From the NCBI GenBank assembly GCA_022494885.1, contig JAGVSM010001191.1, positions 1 through 64,000 of the forward strand: 64,000 nt of DNA, given 5' to 3'. A program made the position numbers and the translations under genes. How positions within the stretch are numbered: the stretch's first letter is position 1; each line of letters starts with the position of its first letter. Below the pieces are notes generated by a model. That model saw only the letters and a list, made by a program, of their open reading frames with translations, did no database searches and was not told the origin of the DNA. The DNA comes from Micrasema longulum (taxonomy: Eukaryota; Arthropoda; Insecta; Trichoptera; Brachycentridae). Shown here in pieces: positions 10,488 through 23,030 of this stretch.

Positions 10488-11030
10488 TCTATATATATAA
10501 AATGCAATGTTTGTATGTGTGTCGTCGTTAGACTGAATGACTACTGGAGCAATTTATGTGCGGTTTGTCAAAACGATGGCCTTTCTCATGGATATATTTA
10601 TAATTCTTAAAATCTTTAATCGGTTCTGTAGAAAAAAAGTAAGGAGCAAATATGTTTTACTCATCATTTACCAGGACTGCATTTTGGGAGTATGCATTTA
10701 CCAAAAAATTGATTAGATGTTATTGAGTTGATGTATACAAATTACATTCGTTTTAATGGGGCTCCCCCCAATCAGATGTTTTCCTTAAATTCCTTATAAT
10801 TTCTACACTTATCTTTCTTTTTTCTGGATTTTTTTAGTACTAAAATAACATTTTTGAAAATCGTTTTTGTACATAAGTACACCTCTCTGTTTGTGAGAAG
10901 ACGGGAGTTTGAAGTTCGCAAAAAGAATGCCATATTTGATAAAATATTTTTTTTTGTTTTGGAATTCAACCATAAACAAGTACCTAGGTACCTACATACC
11001 AATGAAGAGTTACACCATCTTTTTAACGTT
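10488..11030 (+). mobile_element. Helitron-like element H1, 3' end lost
   Basis: It begins TCTATATATATAAAATGCAA after an A, matching the 5' TC terminus and TATATA-rich start seen in insect non-autonomous Helitrons. It then carries GCAATTTATGTGCGGTTTGT. The internal part matches H1 at 28724 and, inverted, 54365 (TTCCTTAAATTCCTTATAAT, AACAAGTACCTAGGTACC). Homology stops near 11030 and the CTAG end is absent. Confidence 0.55.
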
Positions 11031-11280
11031 TTTCCGATTATCATTTGATGATGTATTAAAGTTTTGTTTACTTAATAATTTTTAATCTTTAGAAAAAACG
11101 CGGTCTGACTTTTCTTCATAAAAACGTATTCCCGTATTTTTTCCCTAAATTATGAATTAGAACAGCGTGTTTTTTACACACTTTAGATATTTATCATTAG
11201 CGTGTCTCTATGTTTTGTTATTTTTTAATTTGTTCATTATGGGAACTAGAGCCATCTAAAAACCCGTAAAAATGCCCAGT

Positions 11281-11652
11281 CTTATCCGCTGTCTGTGGAC
11301 GCACGGTAATAACTGTTTTTAGAAAATGCAGGACGTAATAATCCAGATTTTTTTGAGGTGTGGAAAACGGGACAACGAAACGTCGATTTTGTCTGTTTTA
11401 ATTTGGCATAAAAGTTCCGACATGTAGTTGTCTTTTTTGCACAGTATCAGGAAGGCATCTGCAAGACAGTGATAGAAAAACAATCTTAAATTACCTATTT
11501 ATCAAAATTAAAATTCCCTATCACCGCATATCCTTACAATTTATGTTATCTAAAACACAAAAGTGAAACTTCTAATTGTGTTCATTTAATATATATATGA
11601 CTTTATACTCAAATCAACCAATGACAAAGCATTGCCGGGTTCAGCTCGTCAA
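11281..11652 (+). mobile_element. Helitron-like element H2, 3' half
   Basis: Aligns with the reverse complement of 20742-21160: CGAAACGTCGATTTTGT, GGAAAACGGGAC, ACCTATTTATCAAAATT. It ends CATTGCCGGGTTCAGCTCG. A short stem (CAATG with CATTG) lies about a dozen bases before the end, as in Helitron 3' termini. No coding sequence. Confidence 0.5.
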
Positions 11653-11825
11653 GTAGAAAAAAAACGAACAAATGAGCCAATTACAGGTTTTCACATGTGG
11701 CTACCTGTAAGTCAATAGATGTTCGCATTTCAAATCTATTTGATCGAATGTGTATAAGACCAACGCAATCAATTTAAAATACATATTTATTGCAATAAAG
11801 AGAAAAACATTTTTGAGAATGAAAT

Positions 11826-11910
11826 ATGGTAGTCTAAACTGGGGCTTATGACCTGCCATTGGCTGTGGTCGCAGTAAATTTAATATATTGTGTAAAGCAC
11901 ATTTACAAGG
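11826..11910 (-). repeat. R1 repeat, short fragment
   Basis: Contains the R1 core GGGGCTTATGACCTGCCATT and, nearby, GTGTAAAG. Flanks are diverged. Confidence 0.5.
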
Positions 11911-13727
11911 TTGCATCGTTAAATTTATTGTTACCTACTGAATCTTAGTTTAAATGATGCGAATATACTACTGTGGGCACATTTTTATTTCTTTCCGACC
12001 CAATAACAACTGAACTGTCACCGAATGTACACGTGATTTTGATATTCTCAGCGCGATCGCCGACAAGTAATTGATCTATCAATGAGTCATTGCATTATTC
12101 CATCGTGTTATTGTATGAATCAATAATCAAGAAACTAGCAAGTGCCGATCTGACCACAAGATCTGATAGAGACTGCCGCAAAAAAAAAGTTTGTGCATTA
12201 AGCTTGAAATAACCCCAGTACATGGTAATTACATAAGTAATTACATGCATTGGTATTGGATTCATTGGTATTAGTGGCAAAGTAAATAAAGATAACGCAT
12301 GGCAACGCCAAATCCGCGAACCAGTAAGACAAGCTAAATTTGAGCGCCCATCTGCTATCTGGCAAGTGGCGCGATCAGGCTAGTTTAAGTGGTTTTTCTT
12401 AAACTTAACTTCCATATTCACATTACCAATTTTTTTTCACTAAGAAACTACTTGAAATATGACCGAGTTAGAGAATGGCCACTTTCAAATTAAAGTGTTT
12501 ATAATATGTTTATAGTAAATGTGTCATAAAAATGATTAAATTGTAATACCAGAATTATGTAATGTGCATGCAGATAATTGGTAATATTCCATATTAAAAC
12601 TTGGTAAAGTATCCAAAATTGGATTTCATTCTACTTTTATTTTTAAATACACAGGAGTGTATAATATGACGTCTTGTTTGAGCATTATAAAATTCTAATC
12701 ATGCCCATTTTGTAGCATGTTCTTCATTCTGTATATTTAACTCAAAATCAGTTTTTTTTCAGCTAAGACTCTATTTTATCGGAGTTGCGATATGAATGTC
12801 ATATTTCCAAAAATATAATAAACATATTTGTACGAGTACATATGCCTGCTTTATGTATAAAAATGAGATACCCTTAACATCTGAAATACTCGTAGATACT
12901 GATAAAGCTATAGTAAGGCTCACTATTTGGCTCTTGGTATCGATATGAGGGTAGAAATTCCAAGGTATGGAAACCGGTATCTGTTAATTAAGAATGCCAT
13001 CCCGATGAAAACTACCCTAGCGCTCGAGATGGTGTCGCACTTATTAAATTATTTGAGGGGTAGAAACGGATAGTTTTATTATAAATTCATTCGAATATTG
13101 AAAAATTCATCTATTTAAAAGTTTAAAATAACCACCTCACGTATATACAATAATTTTAGCTTTTTGCTTAGTGAAATGAAATGAAGAATACAGTGAAGTG
13201 TGAAACCGCCAGTTGCAAGAAAAAATCCAAGAGAGATTTTTTTCTCAATTGGTCTGGGCGTTGTGGTTTATTTTTCATTACCTCATTCCATATTTCCTCT
13301 ATCCTAACATTTCATTTAAAAAAAATAATCAGAACTCTTACGAGTACTATCTCGAATAAGGAAAATAATGTAGATATACGCCAGTCTCGTTGTTAAGTAG
13401 TTGACGCGTTAACACAAAGCAATTGTTCAATACATAAGACACTACCATACCAGCCAGGACCAATTTGAACCTATTTTAAACCCATATAAAGAATATGTTT
13501 AAAACAAAGTTGTTTTATTTATTTTACTATTATAAACCTTTTAAGATGCTGTTTTTAATCAGCGGTCTAATTTCTTCTGAGCCTCCTATTATACATTTAT
13601 TTATTTATACATACGCTCAATGGGCATTTTTATGAACACATTTATTCATAGAAAATTATTATAAAAAAGTAGAAAGACTCAATGGTTTATAGTTGACTTT
13701 GTGGGAATGGAAGCGGGAGAGAGGTGT
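11911..13727. other. Unrecognised AT-rich stretch
   Basis: No gene, tRNA or repeat recognised apart from local palindromes such as GTAATTAC repeated around 12226-12246. Possible retroposon 3' UTR sequence lies just left of 13728. Confidence 0.4.
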
Positions 13728-13922
13728 TTATAATTGAATTTGATTCAGTGATCGTTTGAAAGAAGACAATTTGTTATCAAAGAAATCAAGACTGGTATGT
13801 TTGTTGGCAGACCTAAGAATTCTGGACATAGGGGAATGAAAACCATAGATATGGTTATCGGTCTGAAAGAGTAAGTTTTGTCTGAGGTTCCTAGTTGGGA
13901 TATGTAATTTTATTGAGCTCAG
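13728..13922 (-). pseudogene. Non-LTR retrotransposon C-terminus
   Basis: The minus-strand frame reads LHIPTRNLRQNLLF, FHSPMSRILRSANKHTSLDF and FDNKLSSFKRSLNQIQL before a TAA at 13728-13730. This is the layout of the last residues of many LINE ORF2 proteins: an R-N-x-R block, then P-x-x-R-x-x-R-x-x-N, then a phenylalanine-lysine segment. Only the end survives, and it is 5'-truncated near 13922. It does not match the other LINE families in this window closely. The clade is unresolved. Confidence 0.55.
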
Positions 13923-14394
13923 TAGTTCAGGCGCATCAAATTATCCCCCTGAAGGCCTTCAGGGCCCACAAGGAAACGTTATTATCCACATTGAGGAAGA
14001 TTGGTACAGTGCGTAAAACGTTTACCTTAACTAGCTTATTACTAGTCATAAGTCCTTGATGGGATATGATCCATTGGAAAATAATCCTGATCTGGGATCA
14101 ATTAATTGTAGTTATTTAGGCATTTGGAGATTACATCCATTATATTAGTTTTTCACTGACTTAACAATAGTAAAAATAATTAATAACTGCTTTAGAAATT
14201 AAATATCCCGTATTTATTGGGAGCTGTCGGCGTGGAAAAGAGAGCGATATGCCTTGTGTTCTAGAAAGTTTTGAGAGCGCTCTTTGCTGGCTGGTCTTGC
14301 ATTAAGTGATATGTTCAGGTACATGACTCTCCTTCTAGCTAATAGGCGATAAAGCTAGGCTGCATGTGACTATAGTCAGTTACACCCTATATTT

Positions 14395-14588
14395 TATAAC
14401 AACAACAAATCATCATTGGCAGAGAGGATACAACTCGCTTCTTCATTCATACATCTCACTCACTCACGGCTTTTGACATGTCCATATTCAAGTATTTGTT
14501 AGATTTGGTCATGCCATGTCTTTCTCGGTCTTGCTCTATTTCTGCATCCATCAACATTCGCATCGTTAATATTTTTAGCTGTTCTTTT
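14395..14588 (-). pseudogene. RTE fragment with 11-bp target duplication
   Basis: The minus strand encodes the RTE C-terminus: ANVDGCRNRARPRKTWHD, then an ILEYGHVKSR-like block, ending with a GATGATTTGTTGTTGTT tail. The insertion is flanked by identical 11-bp repeats ACCCTATATTT (14384-14394 and 14589-14599). This shows it is a genuine 5'-truncated target-primed insertion of about 194 bp. It is diverged from the copy at 4648-7701 and carries stops. Confidence 0.8.
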
Positions 14589-14599
14589 ACCCTATATTT

Positions 14600-15110
14600 A
14601 CTTTAAATAAAACCTTAACAAACTTAATTTAAATATAAATATATCTTAATTTTGTAAATATTAAACTGTATTTGTTTGTTTTTCATCGGATTTAAATCAT
14701 ACTTAAACCAAATTATACTTTAATCAAATTAAAATTATTTTTATAAGTTTTCATAGTAACAAAGATAATGGAAACGATTATAAACAACCTTAATTTATTA
14801 CAATCTATACATATATTATATACTCTTCAAGCATTCTTGTCCTTATCCCGCCCAATTTACAGTTACTTAATGTTCTTAAAATTAATATTTAAAAAATCTT
14901 TGATTATTGAGTACATGAAAATAACGTTTTTATATGTATGAATTGTATGTATTTATTTGATATGTAATATATGTTCTTTACTAACTTTGTATACTATGTG
15001 GAAATCTGTTATTAGTTCTGAGTTTATACACTATATCTGTTTGTTTACTAAAAATATGTATGTAGATCTGTTGATTTCCCAAATAAAATAAAATAAAATA
15101 CGTACAAAGT
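14600..15110 (+). repeat. Probable LINE 3' UTR with AAATAAAATA tail
   Basis: Very AT-rich sequence ending in AAATAAAATAAAATAAAA (about 15083-15100), the kind of tail seen at other LINE 3' ends here. No coding remnant precedes it, so this is tentative. Confidence 0.35.
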
Positions 15111-16128
15111 TAATCAATTAAAAACCTACGTACCATGAAAAAGGGCTAATACAAAAGTAAGGAAAGGTTTTATTTCAAATGCCTGAAACATTTCTAATCA
15201 CGAATTTCGGCATATACCTGAAAATTCATTTGTAAATATTTTAGTCCGGTAATGAAAAACGACTCTAAAGGGGCCTGGAGAATCACAAACGAACCACCAC
15301 TCGTTATAATGACGAAATTCCCTTTAGAAATTCAATTTGCGACGACAAAGGTTATTTGTTTTTTATCGTACTTCAATGGTAAAAATGTTCACGGAATTTG
15401 AATCCTTCAATTAACGGAAGATTAATTTCATCAAATCAGCCGTTAATTAAAAATTCGAAAAAAAAAATATACTCGTATATGCTTTCTATGAAGTGTTAGT
15501 ATGTAAGCTTAAATCTGCTTGCATCGCAGATCCGGCGGCCGGACACGGTGCGAACTAGTTTACTTGTAAAATCATTTAACTTGGCACAGGCAAATTCATT
15601 GAATTAAATTTATAAGGGCACCTTTGCAAAAAAAGATAAATAAATGAACCAACTTAGTATCTTCAAGTGTCATGCTGAAAACACCCATTAAACCTGAAAA
15701 CATGATGCTCCGTATTGAACGGCAGATTTTTTAATATATTTTTATTTTACTCAGTTCTATGATAAACATAGTCCAATTTAATAATTACAACACAATATTT
15801 ACATCTATACTTTTTCTAACAGTATTTAATACTTTTGTGCACATACTATCCTCATTTATTATATTCAATCTGTTATTTTGTATGTAAATTTATATAAATT
15901 CATTTATATTTACTATTACCTAGTATTTTTTACATAAAAAGTTTTTTTACACAAAAATTTCAAAATAATAAAACTGTTTAATTTTTTGGTTTTCTGGCTT
16001 TTCCTGAAATAAATTTATTCCCTTGTACATAAGGCAGTTCATCGTTCATAATTTATTTTAATGATTTAAAGAACAGGTGGGTTTAAGTTATTTATTATTC
16101 AATTATTATCTCAACGGAACTCTAAATC
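15111..16128. other. Unrecognised AT-rich stretch
   Basis: No gene or repeat recognised. A short GC-richer patch lies at 15520-15560. Confidence 0.35.
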
Positions 16129-16626
16129 CACAAATCTAAATCCCTCTTCTACAAAATTAAAGATTTTATACCAAGAAAGGAAAAAAATATGATGTACGAA
16201 GCTTATGTCAAAAGTAAATTAAGTTACATGATCGCCTTCTGGGGAACTGGTAACAAAACAGACATAAAAAGAACACAAAGACAACAAAATATAATTCTTA
16301 AACTAACATACAACCTACCCTACCTGACCTCTACAACTGAACTGTACAAAAAAATACACCAGTTTGACATAAACTACTTGACTAAAATTGAGACCTTAAA
16401 AACTGTGCACAAAATAACACTGGGAAACATACAAGACGACGACATAATATTAGCCAAAAATGCTGACATACACAAATATAACACCAGACAACAACAACAC
16501 TATCATATTGAAAAAGCAAAGACAAACACAGGACAGTCGAAAATACTACATAATGGACTTAAACACTACAACGACTTACCTTACTACTTGAAAATTTTTA
16601 CTGGAGACAAATTTAATTCAATCTGA
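16129..16626 (+). pseudogene. Non-LTR retrotransposon C-terminus (jockey/CR1-like)
   Basis: The frame reads SLFYKIKDFIPRKEKN, MYEAYVKSKLSYMIAFWG, RTQRQQNIILKLTYN, STTELYKKIHQFDI, NTRQQQHY, and ends with LHNGLKHYNDLPYYLKIF. This is the C-terminal thumb-adjacent region of jockey/CR1-type ORF2: a YxAYVxSxLxYxIxFWG block, a Q-rich helix, and a final N-x-LP motif. The frame is open to its TGA at the end, so the copy is fairly well kept, but everything upstream, including the RT, is gone. A 3' UTR of about 530 bp follows (16627-17160), ending in an AATAAAATAAAA tail. The first ATG at 16189 is internal to the homology. Confidence 0.7.
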
Positions 16627-17160
16627 AAAAGATGTGCTTTGATGATGACTGAACTAACTAGACTAGACGAGACATAAAATGACTAGACAATATAAAATTT
16701 CTAATGTAAACCTAACGGATTTTTGAAAATTGTAAATAAATATTTAAAAGAAACCTGGTACACATATTTTGTTAATTTAAAAAAATATAAATATTCTTGT
16801 AATTTTTAAACATTTGCACTCTCGTACTAGTTCAGCTTGTATATATACATGGGTGTAATTTTTAAACTTTTTTTTTCTCCTAGATTGTATAATGTATATT
16901 TATATTATTTTTAATTCATTTCCATACTTTGTATTATGTTTATTTTGTTATTTTAAAAACTTTTTCATGCCCTTTCAATTTGTAGTGTATAATAATTTTT
17001 ATTCTGCTTTTGTAAATAATGTTATAGTTTAAAATATAAATCGTCCGTAAATAAATATTGTAATCTGCATGTTCTTAAATGAGTTTTTTACAAAAACTCC
17101 TTGGGAATATTATATAAAATTATGTATATGTTATCAATTTAATAAAATAAAATTTAAAAA

Positions 17161-19655
17161 AGTTTATAGGTATTTAAAATATCAAAAAATGTGCAATACA
17201 AGTAATAAAAATGGTATTTTTTGACATATTTAACATTGTTATGTATAAAAAAATAACAATACACATAAGTATCGCAAAAATCGTTTTCGAACCTTCTTTA
17301 TTTCAAGGATATGGTTTGATTCAGAAGGGAAAATTAATTCCAATTGACTGGAATCAAAAGTTTTTTTGTAAAATTATCTATTAAGTCAATTTTAAGCATG
17401 TTAACTTGATAGATACAAAAGTTTAAATTTGTTTTGAGATAAAAAAACAAGTTCCGCATCAGATCGAATCAAATAAATACACTGAAATGCAAACTCCATA
17501 GAAAGGGTAACCACTCACGAAGTGTTTTACTAACTTCGATCAAAATGTAAATGATGGTCAATCTCCCGGTTCCCAGCCCGCACTGTCTCGTAATAACTTT
17601 ACTGTTCTAGTAACCGAGTCACGTGACGCGATGCGCTGCAATCCGATGGCAGATTCGTATGCAGGATTTAATATTGGATGATGACAAAACAGGTTACGTA
17701 TGTTATCTACTTGTTTTGTATGGAAATCCTATAATTTATTCATATTGTGCTGGGGAATTCGACCACCCCTTATGACACTTTTCTCGTTAGACGACTAAGT
17801 AAAAAAGAAACAAGAATAAATATGGTATCTCGGAATTAAAGTATCTACCATTGAAAACAAATCTTTAAAAATGTCGCAGCAATTATCTGTTTCTTCATCG
17901 ATAATCCTTAATAAATTTACGTTATTATAAATTGTAATCACAAATGCCTTAGCACCCAAATGTATTAGGAAAAAATCTTTAACTTAATTAAGGTAAAGCA
18001 AATGGCTAAAAAAAGCAAGATATTTACCAGCAATTAGAATAATTTTAGTAATTATTTGACCAGGAAGTTGTAATAGCAAAATAGCTGATTTAAAATGTAA
18101 GCTGATGAAAAGATTGGCTTGTTTTAAAATCATTTTAGAAAAGGCTTATGGTTTTGTAACGTTTTTTCAAATAGTTGATTTGATTATTTTTAAAATGTAA
18201 ACACATTTTAAATTATACTTTGTAAACAAGTACGGCCAAAAAACCCTTTATTATACAATCCCTAAAAATTTCAATAAGATTCCTTAGCAGATTTTAAAAA
18301 AAAATGTTGGCCAAACTTTTAAGAAAAAAATAATTAATTGGATAATATGTAATAAGGCTTTATATTAATAATAATAATGGTTTATTAACAAAAAATACAA
18401 TATTTTAATTTCTAACATTATTATTTTATTCCAACAGTCATCTACTAATATTTTTGTAAATAAATTTAGTTTAAAACACAAGTTCTTATTAATGTTTATA
18501 TTACTTTTTAAATTTATATAATTTTTTAAAGTTTTTCTTTGCAAGGAACCTATTGACTGGCCGGTTTCACGGTTTTGTGGGTTTCAATATGTTTCTTTTT
18601 ATTTTTTCTGTGCATGTTAAAAATAAATAAATTGAAACTATAATTTAATTACATATTTTAGTTCGTAATCAGGTATAGTCGCAAACTGACCAACGGTTAA
18701 CGTTGAATTCGCATGAAATTACTTTATTTATTTATTTTAATCTTCAGGTGTAAAGAAAAAGTACTTTGGCGGATTTTTCGCCAAAAGTAATATCTTCCAG
18801 TCCACCAAAAATAGACTGATTATAAGAAGAGTGGGCCAAAAATGTGTAATGAAAAACAAAACATATATCAAAAAAGTGTATTTAAATGGGGAGATACATA
18901 TAGATAGTTAAAGGATGAGGAATATGGAATCCGGTAATGAGTGTGGAAGGAGATAGGTAGATATACTTTTATCAAGAACAGAATATAACAAAAAAAAAAA
19001 AACTGACGTTGCGCCACATTTATTATAAAGGTTGCTATGTTATAATTAAAATTTATCTGAACTCTAATAAAAATGTTGCAATCTCACCGTGAGTTACAAT
19101 ACCTTTTTTTCCGGCAATCTTCGATAGTTTAAACCGTTTTTGCATGTAGATGTGATTGTGTATCACTTCCTAAACACTGATAAGTTATTTGATAATCGCC
19201 ATTGAAATTTTGGATCCTTGCACAGCGCAAATGTTTATTAGTTTAAGAGAGACAAATTTCTCGTGTCGTTGCGTGACCATTTAAGTTCAAGTGCTTGTTC
19301 AACTCAGCATTCCAGAGAACTAGCCTGCGAGGCGAAGCACAAACAGTAAGGTGGAGAACCCCAGTATTAGGTGAGTATTTGCTGTCACCTTGTATTAAAA
19401 ATCAAAGCATTAATTACGCAATTTGCGAACCATATAAATCCGCAAACCAGCGACCTGTCAAGCGTGTGCCTATCAATCTTCATGGTGAAATGTGAAAACC
19501 GAAATATGTTTACAAGACATCAAGATTGTAAATCAGATGATCGTGAGTTTTAAGAACATTAAAATATTCTTAGATCTTTAAATCCAATGTAGTGAATAAA
19601 AAATTTCTTCCGTAATTATCTGGTGAAGATAGATCATTTAAAGTATTGTGAATAA
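17161..19655. other. Unrecognised AT-rich stretch
   Basis: No coding exon, tRNA head or TIR element recognised. 17500-17690 is less AT-rich but has no open frame. 18365-18650 has two AATAAATAAA-like runs that may be retroposon tails. Confidence 0.35.
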
Positions 19656-19920
19656 CAATATTTTGAGTTTGTCCAAATTTTTTCAGACATGAACTGGATT
19701 CAACCACCTAGGGAGCTGTTAATGTTAACAAACTCCAGCTGAGATGAAGAAGTATTTAGAGAAGGAAGTATAGAAGTCTAGGCATCAACAAGGCTTATGA
19801 CCTGTTATTGGGTGGTTTTAGTGGTCGCTTTACACACTGGGTAACTTTCACCGTTTTGCCTTTATTTGAACATCTGTATTCCTTCAATCTCCCATCTGTT
19901 GGTGTTTGTGAAGTTTACTA
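19656..19920 (-). repeat. R1 repeat, near full copy
   Basis: The minus-orientation R1 begins CAATATTTTGAGTTTGTCC, then CTAGGGAGCTGTTAATGTTA. The core motifs AAGTCTAGGCAT, GGCTTATGACCTGTTATTGG and TTTACACACTGGGTAA follow, and it ends near CCCATCTGTTGG. Order and spacing match the copies at 45315 and 52828. Confidence 0.7.
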
Positions 19921-20741
19921 ACTCAAAATGTTAATATTGTGATCAAGATGGAATTTTGAGTTCTTATTGACTAAAACTGAGTCAATTTTCTACAGACGCA
20001 TACTCATATATTGGGTAAGTACATAATATGGATGTATACTATGCTGTCTCCTTTGTTACGAATCAGCACTTTGGCTGGATTTCATGTTTTATCCTTGAGG
20101 GATATTTGCTCACAACACCTGACACTCTCTCACCGATTGTTAGAAATCGACATAAAATATTGATGTCGTTAAAAGGCTATTATTTTCAGTTGTAACAGTT
20201 AAATATCAGAAGAAATAATAAGTATCTGAGAAAAAAAAGGGTTACTACTTTTCAAAAATATTAAAAAATTGTATCAGTTTTACACATTACATTCATTTTT
20301 TTTTTTGTAAAGCATTCGATTTATTTTTTTATTTAATTTGTTAATTTTTTCCCATTATCCACAATAATTCATAATGAAAATAATGTAACCTCACTGGAGT
20401 TACCCGTTCCGAGGACAACCTAACAATAAACTTTTTCCTTTTTTTTAAATCTAAGAATATACAGATTAATTATCCAAAGAACTAACAAAATGTTCAGGCA
20501 GTTTTTAACTTTTTGTACTTACGTTTATATTTCATTTATGTTGACCCATAATATATTATATATCATAAAATAACAAAATGATAACATAAACTATGTACAA
20601 AGACACGATAGTATCGGATGATAACAAGTTAGATTTTTAATGAGATAACATAAATAACAAAACCAGAAAACATAATGGATTACAATATATACCCAAGCAT
20701 AAAAATATCAATTATCAATACTAACATGCTCTTTTATATAA
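19921..20741. other. Unrecognised AT-rich stretch
   Basis: No gene or known repeat seen. Confidence 0.35.
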
Positions 20742-21320
20742 AACGAGCTGAACCCAGCAATGCTTGGCCATTGCTAGATTTGAGTACATAGTTGTATATA
20801 TGTTAAATGAACACAATCGAAAGTTTGATATAAATTATTGTATTTAGTCCAAATAAGATATGTACGCAATCATTATTATTTTGGTGTTTCGGTTTACATA
20901 AATTGTGAGGACAGAAAATTTTGATAAATAGGTATTTGAAAATTGTTTTCCTGTCACTGTCTTGCAGATTCCTCCCAACACTGTGCGAAAAAAAACAACG
21001 TACGTCAGACCTTTTGTTAAAATATACAAAATCGACGTTTCGTAGTCCCGTTTTCCGCACCTCAAAACAGAACCAATTTTTAAATTTTTAAACAAATTAT
21101 TAGAATATTTTTTATAGGTACGTTTTCCGTTTTTAAAAACAGTCATATTTGTATACCATGCATCCGAAAACAGCAGATAAAACTGTGCTTTTTTATGAAT
21201 ATAAATATGAGTACTTTAAACTTGCTCGTGGCAAAGATGTACATTTCGCAGAAAACCGGACGTAAATTGGTTCAGTAGTTATTTAGTTCATCAGGGACAC
21301 ACATACGAACATTGTCTTTT
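20742..21320 (-). mobile_element. Helitron-like element H2, longest copy
   Basis: On the minus strand the 3' end reads CATTGCTGGGTTCAGCTCG followed by T. Just before it is a perfect 7-bp stem (AGCAATG with CATTGCT, loop of six bases). This fits the subterminal hairpin of Helitrons. The other end contains AAATTGGTTCAGTAGTT and GACACACATACGAACATT, whose complement resembles the 5' start of H1 at 10488. No Rep or helicase is encoded. Two short open frames inside (20803-21146) are translations of the repeat. Confidence 0.6.
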
Positions 21321-21725
21321 ACATACATGATGTGTTACATGCATCTTTACAAAATTTGAAAAGTGTTTATTTTTCTTATTGCGAGTAAGCTGTAGCACGT
21401 CGTAGCTATTATTAGGTAGCAATAAGCACTAATCGTAAATTTTCCACTCTCGTAAATTACGGAAAATCTGTCACTATAAGTTTGGTTCGGTTCAAATAAA
21501 AAATTCATGCCGAACATTAAAAACATTTAAAAACAGAACTATACAATAAATAATAAAACTAAATACCTTATTTTCATTCTGTAAGTCAGAAGCGTTGTAA
21601 GTACCGTTAGGAATTAGCTAAATTTGCTTTGATGAAAGTGATAAATTTATATCCATCAAAATAACTTACGAGTAATTTAAAACAAATAGCAATCACGAAG
21701 TTTCGCGTATATTGATTAAATTGTA

Positions 21726-21786
21726 TACCTTTTGTGTATATATGTACGTATGTATATGCGCATAAGTATATGTATGTATGTATACA
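21726..21786. repeat. TATG/TATA microsatellite
   Basis: Imperfect TGTATATG/TATGTATG repeats directly precede the retrotransposon fragment at 21787, as if the truncated insertion started inside the microsatellite. Confidence 0.6.
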
Positions 21787-22584
21787 TTTCTTACGCCAAC
21801 GATACTGTGATGATTTTTAATGAAAAAACTTGGAATGAGGTTCATAAAGTGGCTAATTTAGACTTAAAAGTTTTTAATGGGTGGTTGGATCAAAGTTACT
21901 TGACAATGAATTCAGAAAAAACCCACTACCTCACATTCACATTAAACAATAGAAATAGACATAATCTTAAGACCTAAAATCTCACGACAAAAACTGCGGA
22001 GACCATACAAACTGTTCTTCTCAATGTGTTACCCTGACCGAAAAATCTAAGATGAAATATCTGGGAATAATAATCGACCAAAATATTAAATGGAAAGAAC
22101 AAATAGATTCAATGTGCAAAAGACTAAGAAAATTATTCCACTAATTTTTAAAGCTTAGAGGTATTTTTCGACGGATCAATTGAAGACAGTTTATTATGCT
22201 CTAGTACAGTCAATCATTCAATATGCAATAGTTGGATGGGGAGGGGCTTATAACGCTCATCCTAGACCCTTAAAAGTTCTACAGAAAAAAAACATTCAAA
22301 TAATTCTTTATAAACCATCCTTGTTCTCAACTACCGAACTGTTCAAAAAATTTAATGTTTTAAGAGTGGAGGATATCTACGGAAAGTGTTGTATGCTCTA
22401 GGTGCATAAGGAGAGCCTCCCATCGGACCATATTACGGGAAGGTTAAGAACAAGATGCCTCGCTCTACACAGAACTAAAACTACCACAGCCAAACATCAT
22501 TATACTTACATAGGACGGAAGCTTTTCGATAATTTACCACAAAATCTACGTCAAGAAATAAATTACGGAAAATTTAAGGATTAA
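21787..22584 (+). pseudogene. Jockey-like retrotransposon RT C-half, YADD mutated
   Basis: Frames joined across stops give SYANDTVMIFNEKTW, DLKVFNGWLDQSYLTMNSEK, KYLGIIIDQNIKWKEQID, YYALVQSIIQYAIVGWGG, LLKVLQKKN-like text, STTELFKKFNVLRV, RCLALHRTKTTTAKHHY and FDNLPQNLRQE. This is the palm end, thumb and C-terminus of a jockey-type RT. The YADD box reads YAND, so one catalytic aspartate is lost. Stops occur near 21976, 22142 and 22399. The copy is 5'-truncated at the microsatellite. A 3' UTR (22585-22925) follows, with a stem-loop at 22806-22844 and an AATAAAGG near the end. Confidence 0.8.
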
Positions 22585-22805
22585 TTGAAATAAAGCTTCT
22601 TGACATAATTAACATTAATTGTATTTTGTAAATGGAGATGTATGTTTAATATGTGCCTGTGTTTATAAATTTTGTGTTTTTATTTAATATTTTTTAGTGT
22701 TATATTTTCTTGTTTTGTTTTTTATTGTTTAATAGTTGTTTGATTTTTTTTTTTTATTATTATTTTGTTTTGCATTTTTTGTTTCTTTTTTATGTTATTT
22801 TGTAA

Positions 22806-22844
22806 ACTTGCCAAACACAAGAGCCAGACTCTTTGTTGGCAAGT
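22806..22844 (+). other. Stem-loop in retrotransposon 3' UTR
   Basis: ACTTGCCAA pairs with TTGGCAAGT, and an inner AAGAG pairs with CTCTT around CCAGA. The hairpin lies about 80 bases before the element end. It may be a recognition structure for the element's own RT (inference). Confidence 0.55.
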
Positions 22845-23030
22845 TCAAACTTAAGTGTTCTATTTTTTTACGAATGTATTGTTAATTGTTTATTTATGCT
22901 AATAAAGGTTTTAAAAAATAATAAATATTTATATGAATAAGTGTCAATATTATCTTCTTGTTTTGTCCATATTTCTTTTATTTGAATTTACAGTTAATCT
23001 ATTTTTATAAACATGGTTTATTTATTTTTA

